NCBI RefSeq assembly: GCF_000514815.1
Contig: NZ_AZWQ01000008.1
Location: forward strand, 176,403-240,402
Length of the DNA: 64,000 nucleotides
Origin: Salinispora fenicalii
GTDB lineage: Bacteria > Actinomycetota > Actinomycetes > Mycobacteriales > Micromonosporaceae
Direction: 5' to 3'
Shown here: in pieces, positions 45,718-54,698 of the stretch
How the letters are laid out: the number at the start of each line of letters is the position of its first letter
Position numbering within the stretch: the stretch's first letter is position 1
The notes under the pieces: model-generated
Databases searched by the model: none
Seen by the model: the letters and a program-made list of their open reading frames with translations, nothing else
Told to the model about the DNA's origin: nothing
Position numbers and translations under genes: made by a program

Positions 45718-47511
45718 CTACTTGTACAGCTCAGCTACCTCGTCGGCGAAGTCCTCCATGATGACACTGCGACGCAACTTCAGCGACGGCGTCAGGTGAC
45801 CCGACTCCACAGTGAACTCCTTGGGAAGAACCCGGAACCGACGTACCGCCTCGGCCGTCGACACCGCCGCGTTGCCCTCGTCCACGGCGCGCTGCAACTC
45901 GTGTAGAAGGTCGGGATCGTCGATAAGGTCGGAGACTGCGGCGTCAGCGGGTTTGCCCGCACCGGACTTCCAGTGCTCCAGGTACTCCGAATCGACGGTG
46001 ATGAGTGCAGCGACGTACTTCTGCCCATCACCCACCACGAGTGCCTGGGCGACCAGCGGAGCGGCGGCGATGCGGTCCTCGATCACGGCGGGCGACACAT
46101 TCTTTCCGCCGCTGGTCACCAGGATCTCCTTCTTGCGGCCAGTAATCCGCAGGTGCCCGTGCTCGTCGAACTCCCCGATGTCACCGGTCCGGAACCAACC
46201 GTCCTCGGTGAACGATTCGGCGTTGGCCTCATCGTTGTTCCAGTAGCCCGCGAACACCGGACCACCGGTGCACTGCACCTCACCGTCATCGTCGATCCTC
46301 ATCTGTACGCTGGGCAGGACCCTCCCCACGGTCCCTGGCCGGAAGGATTCCAGCGAGTTGACCGCGACCGCTGCACTGGTTTCGGTAAGTCCGTAGCCCT
46401 CGAATACGGTGATGCCGCAGCCGCGGTAGAAGTGCGTGAGGCGCTCGCCCAGGGCCGCACCTCCGGAGATCACGAAACGCAGGTTCCCACCGAAGGCCGC
46501 CCGGAACCTGCGGTACACGAGTCGCTCGAACAGGGCGTGTCGCATGCGTAGGCCCAGTCCGGGCCGCTGCGCCTCCGAGTAGGCGGTCGCCGTCGCCGCC
46601 GCGGTGTCGAACACTTTGCCCTTGCCAGCTTCGTAGGCCTTACGCCGGGCGGTATTGTAGGCCTTTTCCAGCACGTAGGGAACCGAAAGCAGGAATGTCG
46701 GCTTGTAGCTGACCAGTTCCGCGGGCACCTGCTTGACGTCGGAGCAGTGCGCAATGGGCGTCCGCGCCACCATCGCACCGACCTCCACCATCCTACCGAA
46801 AACGTGGGCGAGGGGCAGGAACAGCAGTGTCGATGCCGGAGTGTCACCGAGCGGACCGAACATAGCGCGCAGCAGAGCTACGGCGTTACCCGCCTCGGCG
46901 AACAGGTTGGCATGGCTGAGAACGCAGCCCTTGGGCATCCCGGTGGTTCCGGAGGTGTAGATGATCGTGGCCGTGTCCTCCGGGAGTACGGCCGTCCGCC
47001 GCTCCTCAACGGCGGCGGGGTCAACGTCGGCACCCGCGGCTCGCAGTTCCTCCACCGCGCCACCGTCGATCTGCCAGACGTGTCGCAGGGCGGGTAATTT
47101 GCCCCGCATTTCCTGGATCACGTTCTCATGCGCCTCGGCCTCCACCACAACCGCTACCGCACCAGAGTCGCCGAGAATCCACTCGATCTGCTCAGGCGAG
47201 GAGGTCAGATAGATCGGCACCGGCGCCGCGCCGATCACCCAGAGGGCGAAGTCCACGAGCGACCACTCGTACCGGTTACCGGAGAGAAGACCCACGCGAT
47301 CCCCACGCTCGACACCCTTGGCCATCAACCCTCGGGCGAGGTCGGTGACCTCGGTGTAGAACTCCGCGGCACTGACCGGCTCCCACCGGCCGTCGACTTT
47401 ACGGTGGAATGCCGGCGCATCCGGCTCCTCCGCTGCGTTGCTCGCGATGAGGTCAGCGAGCCCGCCCTTCTCCGGCACCACGTATAGCGGCGGCGATGTC
47501 GACTCCCGCAC
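45718..47511 (-). CDS. Long-chain acyl-CoA synthetase (FadD-like), candidate self-resistance gene
   Basis: 597 residues. GTG 47511 is chosen because GGAGG is 5 bases upstream; the frame opens at TTG 47523. ANL motifs are IIYTSGTTGMPKG, FEGYGLTETS, WFRTGDIGEFDEHGHL and TGRKKEILVTSGGKNVSP, with the FadD15-type C-terminus (LTPSLKLRRS). It makes fatty acyl-CoA at the membrane. It converges on the biosynthetic operon across a strong terminator. Triacsins are known inhibitors of long-chain acyl-CoA synthetases, so this may be a drug-tolerant target copy; an ordinary lipid-metabolism gene is equally possible from sequence alone. Confidence 0.92.
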   Translation of the reverse strand: MRESTSPPLYVVPEKGGLADLIASNAAEEPDAPAFHRKVDGRWEPVSAAEFYTEVTDLARGLMAKGVERGDRVGLLSGNRYEWSLVDFALWVIGAAPVPIYLTSSPEQIEWILGDSGAVAVVVEAEAHENVIQEMRGKLPALRHVWQIDGGAVEELRAAGADVDPAAVEERRTAVLPEDTATIIYTSGTTGMPKGCVLSHANLFAEAGNAVALLRAMFGPLGDTPASTLLFLPLAHVFGRMVEVGAMVARTPIAHCSDVKQVPAELVSYKPTFLLSVPYVLEKAYNTARRKAYEAGKGKVFDTAAATATAYSEAQRPGLGLRMRHALFERLVYRRFRAAFGGNLRFVISGGAALGERLTHFYRGCGITVFEGYGLTETSAAVAVNSLESFRPGTVGRVLPSVQMRIDDDGEVQCTGGPVFAGYWNNDEANAESFTEDGWFRTGDIGEFDEHGHLRITGRKKEILVTSGGKNVSPAVIEDRIAAAPLVAQALVVGDGQKYVAALITVDSEYLEHWKSGAGKPADAAVSDLIDDPDLLHELQRAVDEGNAAVSTAEAVRRFRVLPKEFTVESGHLTPSLKLRRSVIMEDFADEVAELYK

Positions 47512-48009
47512 CCGTTCCTCCAATATTCAGTGGCGGCGGTCGCCGCTGCTGGCATCAGGGGAACCGGCCGCCCAGCCTGTGAAGAGATTTCAGAGCTCCG
47601 ACAGTGGTGCGTCACCGGACTCAACGCAGACAGCCCGGCTTTACTGGGAAGACCACAAAACAAGCCGGCGGGAGCGATCTGCTGCGCCCCACCAACCGCG
47701 CATTCACGTTAACCGAATTCTTCGCTAACGGGAAGGTCTGTTCGGCGCCATTCTCCGCCCACCAGGTCGACGCACGTTGGGCGGTTACCCGGGTGCGGAT
47801 GCCGCCAAGGCCTGAGGTCAACTCGGGCGGTCCGGTTCGGTACGTCCACCCACTCCCACCCAGAACCCGCCGGGACAGACCGCCCTCACCCAGGGACAGC
47901 ACCTCGAGCGCCCTCCGCCGCCGAGCCAACCCCGCCATCGGCGTGCCCGATCGACGAGGTGGTGGGGATTGGAGTCCTTGAATAGCCCTTTCCGGCTATG
48001 GCAATCAGA
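47512..48009. other. Intergenic region with no recognised gene
   Basis: About 500 bp between the acyl-CoA synthetase start and the TetR stop. It must hold the synthetase promoter. Frames present here have no recognisable family or ribosome site, and I see no tRNA-like cloverleaf or long repeat. Confidence 0.5.
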
Positions 48010-48618
48010 TCAACGCCACCCCGTCGCAGCGCCGCCGAGCCTTCCACCGATTAGCGCTTGGGCAGCCTGGCCATAGGAGTCGGCGTCGAGGTGGGGGTCC
48101 CAGGAACGTTGCAGGATGAAGCCTTGAATGATTGAGATCAGGACCTGCGCCGCGGCGTCCGCGTCGATGTGGACGCCGATGTCGGCGGAGTTGACCTCGA
48201 TGCTCTCCCGAAGCGCGGCGCGGGCCCGCCGTAACCCTTCCTGCATCCGCTCGGCGAGGGCGGGATCGCGGAGTGCTTCCCCCCACGCCTGCACCGCCAG
48301 TCGCATCCGCTCGTCGATCTGTTCGAGATCGAGCAGCGCGCCCGGCAGCGTAGCCAGCAGATCGGCGACGGGGCGCCCGGCCTGAACACCGTCCCGGACC
48401 ACGGTCTCGATCACACTGATCGCCTCCAGGGAGATCGCCATGACGATGTCGTTCTTGGTGCGGAAGTAGCGGTAGACGGCGCCGAACGACAGGCCGGACT
48501 CGTCCACCACGTCCTGCATAGAGGTGCGGTGAAAGCCGTCGCGGGCGAAGCGGGTGGCGGCGGCCGTCAGGATCTGCCGGCGGCGGGCAGCGCGGTGGTC
48601 TTCAGAGACTTTCGGCAT
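48010..48618 (-). CDS. TetR-family regulator
   Basis: 202 residues from ATG 48618. The N-terminal HTH reads RRRQILTAAATRFARDGF, TSMQDVVDESGLSFGAVYRYF and TKNDI, the standard TetR layout. The C-terminal ligand domain is helical. It is divergent from a flavin monooxygenase across a 109-bp region with two copies of one palindrome, so it very likely represses that gene and itself, with an inducer that may be the monooxygenase substrate. Confidence 0.9.
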   Translation of the reverse strand: MPKVSEDHRAARRRQILTAAATRFARDGFHRTSMQDVVDESGLSFGAVYRYFRTKNDIVMAISLEAISVIETVVRDGVQAGRPVADLLATLPGALLDLEQIDERMRLAVQAWGEALRDPALAERMQEGLRRARAALRESIEVNSADIGVHIDADAAAQVLISIIQGFILQRSWDPHLDADSYGQAAQALIGGRLGGAATGWR

Positions 48619-48631
48619 CCGCTCATCGTAA

Positions 48632-48696
48632 AGCGAGCGCTCCCTCTTGACGGCGCCTCGTGGGAGGCGCAATCTAAAAGAGAGCGAGCGATCGCT
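48632..48696. promoter_or_regulatory. Twin TetR-type operator
   Basis: Two matching 10-bp dyads, AGCGAGCGCT at 48632-48641 and AGCGATCGCT at 48687-48696, centres 55 bp apart, lie between the divergent TetR and monooxygenase genes. They fit binding by the adjacent TetR dimer, with one site near each start. Confidence 0.65.
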
Positions 48697-48727
48697 TTTA
48701 TCAGTTCCCGGTAGAGAGGTGCACGAC

Positions 48728-50323
48728 ATGTCACACCCGCAGGTGCTGATCGTCGGGGCCGGCCCCACCGGCCTGGTCCTCGCCGCCCAACTGACCCGAC
48801 TCGGCGTCGACGTCCGAGTCATCGACAAGCACGCCTCCCCACTGGAGCTGACCAAATCCGCCGCACTGCACGCCCGTACGCTGGAACATCTCCGTGATCT
48901 CGGGGTGGCCGACCGGATTCTCGCCGAAGGGGAGCGGGTCGACGTACTCACCCTGCGAACGAGTCACCGCGACCGACTGAGCGTCGACTTCCGCGTACTC
49001 GACGACACGGCGTACCCACACCTGGTCGACATTCCGCAGTACCGCACCGAGCAGATTCTCATCGATCACCTGACCCGGCACGGCGTTGCGCTACACCGCA
49101 ACACCACCCTGGTCGGCCTCACCTCGACCGACAGTGGAGTCACCGCCACCCTCACCACGCCGGACGGCGGCACCGAAACCGTGACCACACAGTGGGTCGT
49201 CGGCTGCGACGGCGCGCACAGCACGGTTCGGGACCTGCTCGGGATCGACTTCGACGGCACCACCTACAGCGATCCATGGGTGCTCTGCGACGCGGTGGTC
49301 GACTGGCCGTTGCCGCGCAACGAGATGACCTTCTCCAGCGACGGCACCGGGATCTACGGCGTCTTCCCCCTACCCGGGGAGAGGCGGTTCCGGCTGGCAT
49401 ACACCCAGACCATCGACGCCACCGGGCAGCCGGTACCACCCACTCACAACGATGCGCAGGCGGCCCTGTCCCGGACCGGCATCCCCGCCACCATCGAGTC
49501 CACCGACCAGTTCTGGACCTTCAACCTGGCTCGCAAGCAGGCGAACAGCTACCGCGCGGGTCGAGTCTTCCTGGCCGGCGACGCCGCGCACGTCCACACC
49601 CCGTTCGGCGGCCAAGGGCTCAACCTCGGCGTCGCCGATGCGATCAACCTGGGCTGGAAACTCGCCGCGGTGCTCGCCGGTTGGGCCCCGATCGCACTAC
49701 TCGACAGCTACCAGGCCGAACGGCACCGCATCGGACGACAGGTCGTCCGCTTCACCCACCTCGGCGCGGAGGCGATGCTGTTGCGGGGCGACCCGCGCCG
49801 GCACCTGCGTGACATCGTGCTGGCCGGGCTGCAGGCCAGCACACCGGCCCGCCGACTGCTCGCCCACCGGCTGTCCCAACTCGCCCACAGCTACCGCGGT
49901 ACCGCCGGGGTGACCGGCCGCAAGGGCGGACTGCACGGTGGCGACCGCCTACCCGACCCGACGCTGTTCGACGGGATCACCCACCAGCCGCAGCGCCTAC
50001 ACGACCACCTCGCCACCGACCGCCACACCCTCCTGCTGACCGCACCGAAGCCCGACCCGGCTCTGCCGACACAGATCAACAAGCTGGCCGACACGCTGGC
50101 CCGCCGCCGGTCCGGTGCGGTGGAGCTGCGGCTACTGACCCCAGCCTGGCAGGTGGCCCAGGCCGTACGCGCCCCGGTTCCGGTCCTCCTCGACCGGGGC
50201 CGCAACGCCCAGAAGCTGTACGACGCCGGCGCCGCGGCCTTCGTGATCCGGCCGGACCGGCACATCGGCTACGCCGGCCCACCGGAGCCGACCCGAATCG
50301 AGCGGTACCTGTCTGGCGGGTAG
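48728..50323 (+). CDS. FAD-dependent aromatic monooxygenase (PheA/TfdB, Rox-like)
   Basis: 531 residues from ATG 48728 behind GAGAGGTG. It has the FAD motif LIVGAGPTGLVLAAQL, the DG motif VGCDGAHSTVRDLLG, and GRVFLAGDAAHVHTPFGGQGLNLGVADA (GD motif; quoted in parts: GRVFLAGDAAHVHTP and GGQGLNLGVADA). The C-terminal thioredoxin-like domain of this class is present. Members hydroxylate polyketides or inactivate drugs such as rifampicin. TetR control from the divergent neighbour suggests a detoxification response. It is separate from the main cluster. Confidence 0.9.
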   Translation: MSHPQVLIVGAGPTGLVLAAQLTRLGVDVRVIDKHASPLELTKSAALHARTLEHLRDLGVADRILAEGERVDVLTLRTSHRDRLSVDFRVLDDTAYPHLVDIPQYRTEQILIDHLTRHGVALHRNTTLVGLTSTDSGVTATLTTPDGGTETVTTQWVVGCDGAHSTVRDLLGIDFDGTTYSDPWVLCDAVVDWPLPRNEMTFSSDGTGIYGVFPLPGERRFRLAYTQTIDATGQPVPPTHNDAQAALSRTGIPATIESTDQFWTFNLARKQANSYRAGRVFLAGDAAHVHTPFGGQGLNLGVADAINLGWKLAAVLAGWAPIALLDSYQAERHRIGRQVVRFTHLGAEAMLLRGDPRRHLRDIVLAGLQASTPARRLLAHRLSQLAHSYRGTAGVTGRKGGLHGGDRLPDPTLFDGITHQPQRLHDHLATDRHTLLLTAPKPDPALPTQINKLADTLARRRSGAVELRLLTPAWQVAQAVRAPVPVLLDRGRNAQKLYDAGAAAFVIRPDRHIGYAGPPEPTRIERYLSGG

Positions 50324-50385
50324 GCAGGGTGCGGCGACTCCCCTGGAGTAGGAGACACGAACAACGCCGACGTGGAGGCGAGTCG

Positions 50386-51141
50386 CTAGAAGGCGACAAG
50401 CTTGTCGCGGTTTGGCAGTACGGGCTCCTCGGGCGAGAGGATCTCAAAATCCATGCTGCGGAGCACGTCGGCGGCGAGCTCAGGATCATCCCGCACCGCC
50501 GCCCGTAGTTGCATCTTGCGCCATTGCTCGCGCCCATGATGGATCGCCTGTCGAAAAGCCGGGCAGGTGTCAATTCCGAACTCGAAGATCAACATTTCAA
50601 GAACATCTTCAATACACGGACGGAAACGATGGCCACCGAGCGGGAAATGGAGTTCGGCGAGGCGAGGGACCTTGACCTTCCGTTTACGCGCCTTCGGCCT
50701 TCCGCGTTCCGCGGCGGTCATCAGATAGATTGTCTCGTCGCGGTGGGCATGAACCTGCAGGTGAGCGGCGGGGATCACGCCACCGGGCTGGCGCACGTAC
50801 TCGTACCGGAAAAGCGGTGTATCCTTCTCGTCCAACCTGACATGAAACCAAGATTTGTCGACGGCGAGGAACCGGCTCGCACTGTCCCATCCGCAGAAGA
50901 ACTTGATGAACAGTTGCAGGCGAGCCTTCCCGTTAATCGTCAACTGAATCGGTCGAAATTCGAGAGTACCTGTATCGATCACCCCTACAACGATCCGAGC
51001 AGATGAGCCCTCGCCTAAAATTACAGCAGTAAACGAGTCAGCCGCGGCGACGACGGACTGAATCCTGGCAGTCAGGTCGTCCGCGAAGGCTGATGCCCGG
51101 CGGTAAAGATCGTCGGAGGCGGCTACAGCCGGCGAGATCAC
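50386..51141 (-). CDS. Hypothetical protein, second gene of a toxin-antitoxin-like pair
   Basis: 251 residues, mixed alpha/beta, no export signal. Visible features are TAVILGEGSSARIVVGVIDTG, the HLQVHAHRDETIYL segment and FGIDTCPAFRQAIHHGREQW. It overlaps the upstream 59-residue gene by 4 bp (ATGA) and converges with the monooxygenase. The pairing of a tiny helical protein with a larger one suggests a toxin-antitoxin or phage-defence unit, but I do not recognise the family. Base composition is less GC-rich than its neighbours. Confidence 0.65.
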   Translation of the reverse strand: MISPAVAASDDLYRRASAFADDLTARIQSVVAAADSFTAVILGEGSSARIVVGVIDTGTLEFRPIQLTINGKARLQLFIKFFCGWDSASRFLAVDKSWFHVRLDEKDTPLFRYEYVRQPGGVIPAAHLQVHAHRDETIYLMTAAERGRPKARKRKVKVPRLAELHFPLGGHRFRPCIEDVLEMLIFEFGIDTCPAFRQAIHHGREQWRKMQLRAAVRDDPELAADVLRSMDFEILSPEEPVLPNRDKLVAF

Positions 51142-51317
51142 GCGCCAAGAAGATAGTCGATGGCACGAAGGGCCTCGAACGCTCGCCGCTCGCTGGGCTG
51201 CAACGTGTAGGAAGCGGCCCGCCCACGCAACACCTCGTAGCTCATGCCGACACGATCAAGGATGCGGCGACGACGCTCAAGCAACTCTTCACGCGACATG
51301 CTGATGGCCGTTGCCAT
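51138..51317 (-). CDS. Small helical protein, first gene of a toxin-antitoxin-like pair
   Basis: 59 residues from ATG 51317 with GGGAGGA 5 bases upstream. The sequence is helical and charged: MSREELLERRRRILDRVGMS, then LQPSERRAFEALRAIDYLLG. Similar small proteins commonly precede larger partner genes in actinobacteria. It could be an antitoxin or an adaptor. The stop overlaps the next start. Confidence 0.65.
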   Translation of the reverse strand: MATAISMSREELLERRRRILDRVGMSYEVLRGRAASYTLQPSERRAFEALRAIDYLLGA

Positions 51318-51946
51318 GCTTCCTCCCGCGCTCGGTCGTGCTGCTGTGGCTACCGTCATGGTATGTCGACCCCCTGACACATGCAGCGACTGATGACGCT
51401 GCGGCTCGCGTTCGAGTGCGCACTGTAACGAGATCCAAAGGCTGACCGGGAGGGGCCGCCGGACTGACTTTGTGTCGGAAAGGCGATTCAACAGGACATG
51501 GACGCCGACGACGAGCCGCTCGACGGGAGGACCGGGCTGACCAAGGACCCGGCCCAGGTACACCATGCAGGAACACCGCCAACCTCAGCGGCCAGCCAGT
51601 AGGCAAGTCCAGCGGTATCGTGACGGCGAGGTTCTGGTCGACCGCCTCCACCAAGGCAGTACCTCGGACTTTGGCGACGTCCTGCGCCGACTAATCGGCG
51701 ACGTCGGCAAGCGGCGAGTACCGCATGGATCGAGTACCACCGCATCCCAGCACCGCACCGTGCCCGTCGAGCGGCAGGTTCGGGACGGTAGAGAGTTGCC
51801 CGAGCCCACGCCGTTGGCCTCCCCGAACGGCCATCGAACTCAGCGGCCGGTCGGGAGTCCGGCCGGGAGGGGCGTACCTGAGCCCACAACACCGTTGACT
51901 CAGCTGGCGGCTGACCACCCGCCCAGAACGTGCGATAGTCGCAGGC
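51318..51946. other. Intergenic region with a possible decayed methyltransferase fragment
   Basis: About 630 bp with no intact gene. On the minus strand near 51690-51790 the reading LPLDGHGAVLGCGGTRSMRY resembles SAM-methyltransferase motif I. On the same strand in another frame, about 51560-51660, is DLPTGWPLRLAVFLHG. If these are one gene it is frameshifted and dead. Support is weak. Confidence 0.3.
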
Positions 51947-52282
51947 GTGGCCTTTCCGCTGGAGGCGCTGCCAGACGCTGTACTGGCTCGGGCCCAGACC
52001 TGGGCGAGGTTGGGCATAGCATGGCACACGCGACCGATCAAGCCGAATCATGGCAAGCCGATCATTGTCAGCGAGTTCGAATCCGCGTCATGGCTTGCCG
52101 TAATCACGATTTGGAGCACCGGCGAGGCTGAACTGGAGACAGTCCGTCTGGCCGACGAACGGGTCATCAACAAGCACCACGATCTGACCAGCACCGACGA
52201 CCTCGAAGCACTGCTCGACGAACTCGTCGCCCTACTCATCAACGACCGCATCCCCGAGGCGGCAGTTGTTGCCCACCTGTGA
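51947..52282 (+). CDS. Small immunity-like hypothetical protein
   Basis: 111 residues from GTG 51947; the ribosome site is weak. The sequence has the look of a polymorphic-toxin immunity protein: a helical start (AVLARAQTWARLGIAWH), then FESASWLAVITIWSTGEAEL (strand-rich core) and DDLEALLDELVALLI. No cognate toxin gene is adjacent, so it may be an orphan immunity gene. The family name (TriTu-like) is from memory and unverified. Confidence 0.55.
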   Translation: MAFPLEALPDAVLARAQTWARLGIAWHTRPIKPNHGKPIIVSEFESASWLAVITIWSTGEAELETVRLADERVINKHHDLTSTDDLEALLDELVALLINDRIPEAAVVAHL

Positions 52283-52522
52283 CACCAGCCTGAGCCACGA
52301 ATCGAGCGTTGCCCTCGGAGCGCCCGAACTCGCATGAGCGCATGGCGGTCAGCGCGTCCGCCCAGATCGACCGGCACCCTCCCGACCGCTCCTCTACAAC
52401 CTGCCGGCGGGGCCGGTCGAGCCCTGCCTGGGTGTAGGACAAGAGCCTCGCGCAACTGCTGTTTCGTCGAACCCGCTCCACGGGCGGGCGCCCGGCGTGA
52501 TCCAGCCAGGTTCGCCTCTGCG

Positions 52523-53194
52523 CTACGGCAACGTCGTGAGTAGGCGTTGCAGGGCGTTCGTGGCCCAGTCCCGCCATCGCGTGTGCGCCCAGCCCTGATG
52601 GTGCACGAGCAGGTGGTATGTCTCGGGGCTGAGGATGGCCAGGGCGGTGTCGGCGGCCGCGTCGACGGCCATGTTGGCGGGCAGCGGCGTCTTGCGGGCC
52701 AACGCTTCGGCGAAGATACGTTGCACGGTGAGCCGCTGCTGAAGATTGGTCGCCCATACCTCGGCTAGTTCGGCGTCGATGGTGGCAGCGCTGCGCACGA
52801 CGTCCAACAGTGGCGCGGCGCGCCGATAGACGTCTGCGGCGCCGGCGACCTGCCGGCGGATCTGCCCGCGTGGGTCCGGATCGGCGAGTGCGTCCCGCAC
52901 CCAGGGCCGCTCAAGTGTGGGAACAGGTTCGTCGTCACCGGCGATGGCCAGGTCGAGGGCCGCGGTGAGGATGGCCCGCTTGGTACCGAAGCTGTAGTAG
53001 ACGCTCTGCTCGCTCACGCCGGCCCTGGCGGCGATGGCCGCGATGCTGGTGCTGCTGTAGCCGGCGGTGGTGAACAGCTCGGTGGCCGCCGTGGTGATCC
53101 GCGTCCGGGTGGACCGGGATCGCGCGGTCCTGCCGTCCTCGGATGGCCTCTTCACGGTTGGTTGCTGGCGGTTGCGGTGTGGTGTTTCGCTCAC
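52523..53194 (-). CDS. TetR-family regulator of the efflux unit
   Basis: 223 residues from GTG 53194; the frame is open further but would cross the MFS start. HTH: RITTAATELFTTAGYSSTSI, AARAGVSEQSVYYSFGTKRA. It is divergent from a DHA2 exporter with only 40 bp between starts, which contain a 20-bp dyad. It is presumably the local repressor, released by an exporter substrate. Confidence 0.88.
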   Translation of the reverse strand: MSETPHRNRQQPTVKRPSEDGRTARSRSTRTRITTAATELFTTAGYSSTSIAAIAARAGVSEQSVYYSFGTKRAILTAALDLAIAGDDEPVPTLERPWVRDALADPDPRGQIRRQVAGAADVYRRAAPLLDVVRSAATIDAELAEVWATNLQQRLTVQRIFAEALARKTPLPANMAVDAAADTALAILSPETYHLLVHHQGWAHTRWRDWATNALQRLLTTLP

Positions 53195-53213
53195 ACCATT
53201 GACTATAGCCCGA

Positions 53214-53233
53214 CTACAAAAACATTCTTGTAG
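53214..53233. promoter_or_regulatory. TetR operator overlapping both starts
   Basis: CTACAAAAACATTCTTGTAG has 6-bp perfect arms (CTACAA/TTGTAG) and lies in the 40-bp gap between the divergent GTG starts. Binding here would block both promoters. The short gap implies leaderless or near-leaderless transcripts. Confidence 0.65.
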
Positions 53234-53234
53234 C

Positions 53235-54698
53235 GTGACTACTAAAACTTGGGGCCGAGGTGGGCTGGCCGCACTGCTGCTGCTCACCTCCGTGGAACTC
53301 GTGGTGTTTCTTGAGGTGTCGATCGTCAACGTCGCACTGCCGGCGATGGGTGCAGCGCTGGCGTTGACCGAGTCCGGGCTGACCTGGGTGGTCAACGCCT
53401 ACCAACTCACCTTCGGCGGCTTGCAGCTGGTCGCCGGTAGGGCCGCGGACGTGTTCGGCCGGCGCCGCATGTTCCAGGCCGGAATCGCGCTGTTCACCGG
53501 CGCGTCGCTACTGGCGGGCCTCGCACCCGACGCGGGCACGCTGCTGCTGGGTCGAGCGATACAGGGCGTTGGTGCGGCGATCGTGGTCCCCGCCGAGCTC
53601 GCGTTGATCGCCGCGATCTTCACCGAACCCGCTGCCTACCGTCGGGCGTTCGCGGTATGGAGCGCCATGGCCGCCGCCGGTGCGGGCTCGGGTGTGGCGT
53701 TGGGCGGCGTCCTGACCCAGACACTTGGATGGCCCTGGATCTTTCTGATCAACGTCCCGATCGGTGTGGTCGCCCTTATCCTGAGCCCGCGCCTGCTCCC
53801 CGCCGACCCGCCGTGGGCCGGGCGTGCCAGTGGCGCTCGGACGCAGCTGGACCTGATAGGTGGACTCACCGTCACCGGATCCGTGCTCGCCATGGTCCTG
53901 CTCGCCACCGAGTTGCCCACCGCCGGGTGGACGCCGCTCACCTACACGGCAGCCGTCGCCACCCTCGGGCTCGGTACGGTGTTCGCGGTCAACCAGCGGC
54001 GTCATCCGGCCCCGATCCTGCCGCCGCAACTGCTGCGGATACGCCAGGTACGGGCCGGCGTCGCGGCCAACGCTCTCGTGGGCGCCTCCCACGTGCCAGC
54101 GTTCGTGCTGCTGTCGCTCATGCTTCAGCAGGCCATGGGATACTCCGCCCTCGCCGCCGGATTCGCCGTACTGCCTATCGCCGCGGTCAACATGGTCACC
54201 GCGCGTACCGCGCTGCCCTGGGCGATCGGCCGCTTCGGGTCACGCGCGGTTCTCGCGGCCGGGATGTTCCTGGTCGCGCTCGGCCTGGCCGGATACGCGA
54301 TCCTGCTGCACCCCGGCGCCAGCTACCTGACCGCCGTGTTGCCGGCCAGCCTGATCTTCGCAGCCGGCCTGCCTGCTGTGTTCGTCGGTTCCACCGCCCC
54401 CGCCGTACGCAGCGCACCTGAAAATCAGCAAGGAGCCGCCTCTGGCCTGGTCAACACCGCCCAACGCCTCGGCGCCGCCCTGGGCCTCACCGCCTTGCTG
54501 ATGGCCTCGGCAGCATGGACCGACAACCGCGGCAGCGGCGACGGGGCCACCGCGATCGCCGATGGTCTGCGCCTGGGGTTTGCCGGCGCGGCCGCCATCG
54601 CCGTCCTGGGAATCCTCTGCGCGCTGGCCATGGGCACCCGAGAACCGAAGAAGCCGGCGAGCGGCGATACACCACCACAGGAGGCGGTCGCCCGATGA
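53235..54698 (+). CDS. DHA2-family MFS drug exporter (EmrB/QacA type)
   Basis: 487 residues from GTG 53235. About 14 hydrophobic helices are visible, with motif C-like VPAELALIAAIF, the loop RAADVFGRRRMFQAG (motif A) and WPWIFLINVPIGVVAL, typical of DHA2 proton antiporters. It is controlled by the divergent TetR and coupled by ATGA to a saccharopine-dehydrogenase-like gene. It may export an antibiotic; a link to the main cluster is not shown. Confidence 0.9.
   Translation: MTTKTWGRGGLAALLLLTSVELVVFLEVSIVNVALPAMGAALALTESGLTWVVNAYQLTFGGLQLVAGRAADVFGRRRMFQAGIALFTGASLLAGLAPDAGTLLLGRAIQGVGAAIVVPAELALIAAIFTEPAAYRRAFAVWSAMAAAGAGSGVALGGVLTQTLGWPWIFLINVPIGVVALILSPRLLPADPPWAGRASGARTQLDLIGGLTVTGSVLAMVLLATELPTAGWTPLTYTAAVATLGLGTVFAVNQRRHPAPILPPQLLRIRQVRAGVAANALVGASHVPAFVLLSLMLQQAMGYSALAAGFAVLPIAAVNMVTARTALPWAIGRFGSRAVLAAGMFLVALGLAGYAILLHPGASYLTAVLPASLIFAAGLPAVFVGSTAPAVRSAPENQQGAASGLVNTAQRLGAALGLTALLMASAAWTDNRGSGDGATAIADGLRLGFAGAAAIAVLGILCALAMGTREPKKPASGDTPPQEAVAR

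Noticed and set aside
47621..47938. Minus-strand frame containing GGIRTRVTAQ
   Set aside because: This type of peptide is a common artefact. There is no ribosome site, no family and no tRNA-like structure beneath it.
50333..50394. GGCGACTC/GAGTCGC inverted repeat as a terminator between convergent genes
   Set aside because: The arms are 7 bases with a loop of about 40, too weak without a U-tract.
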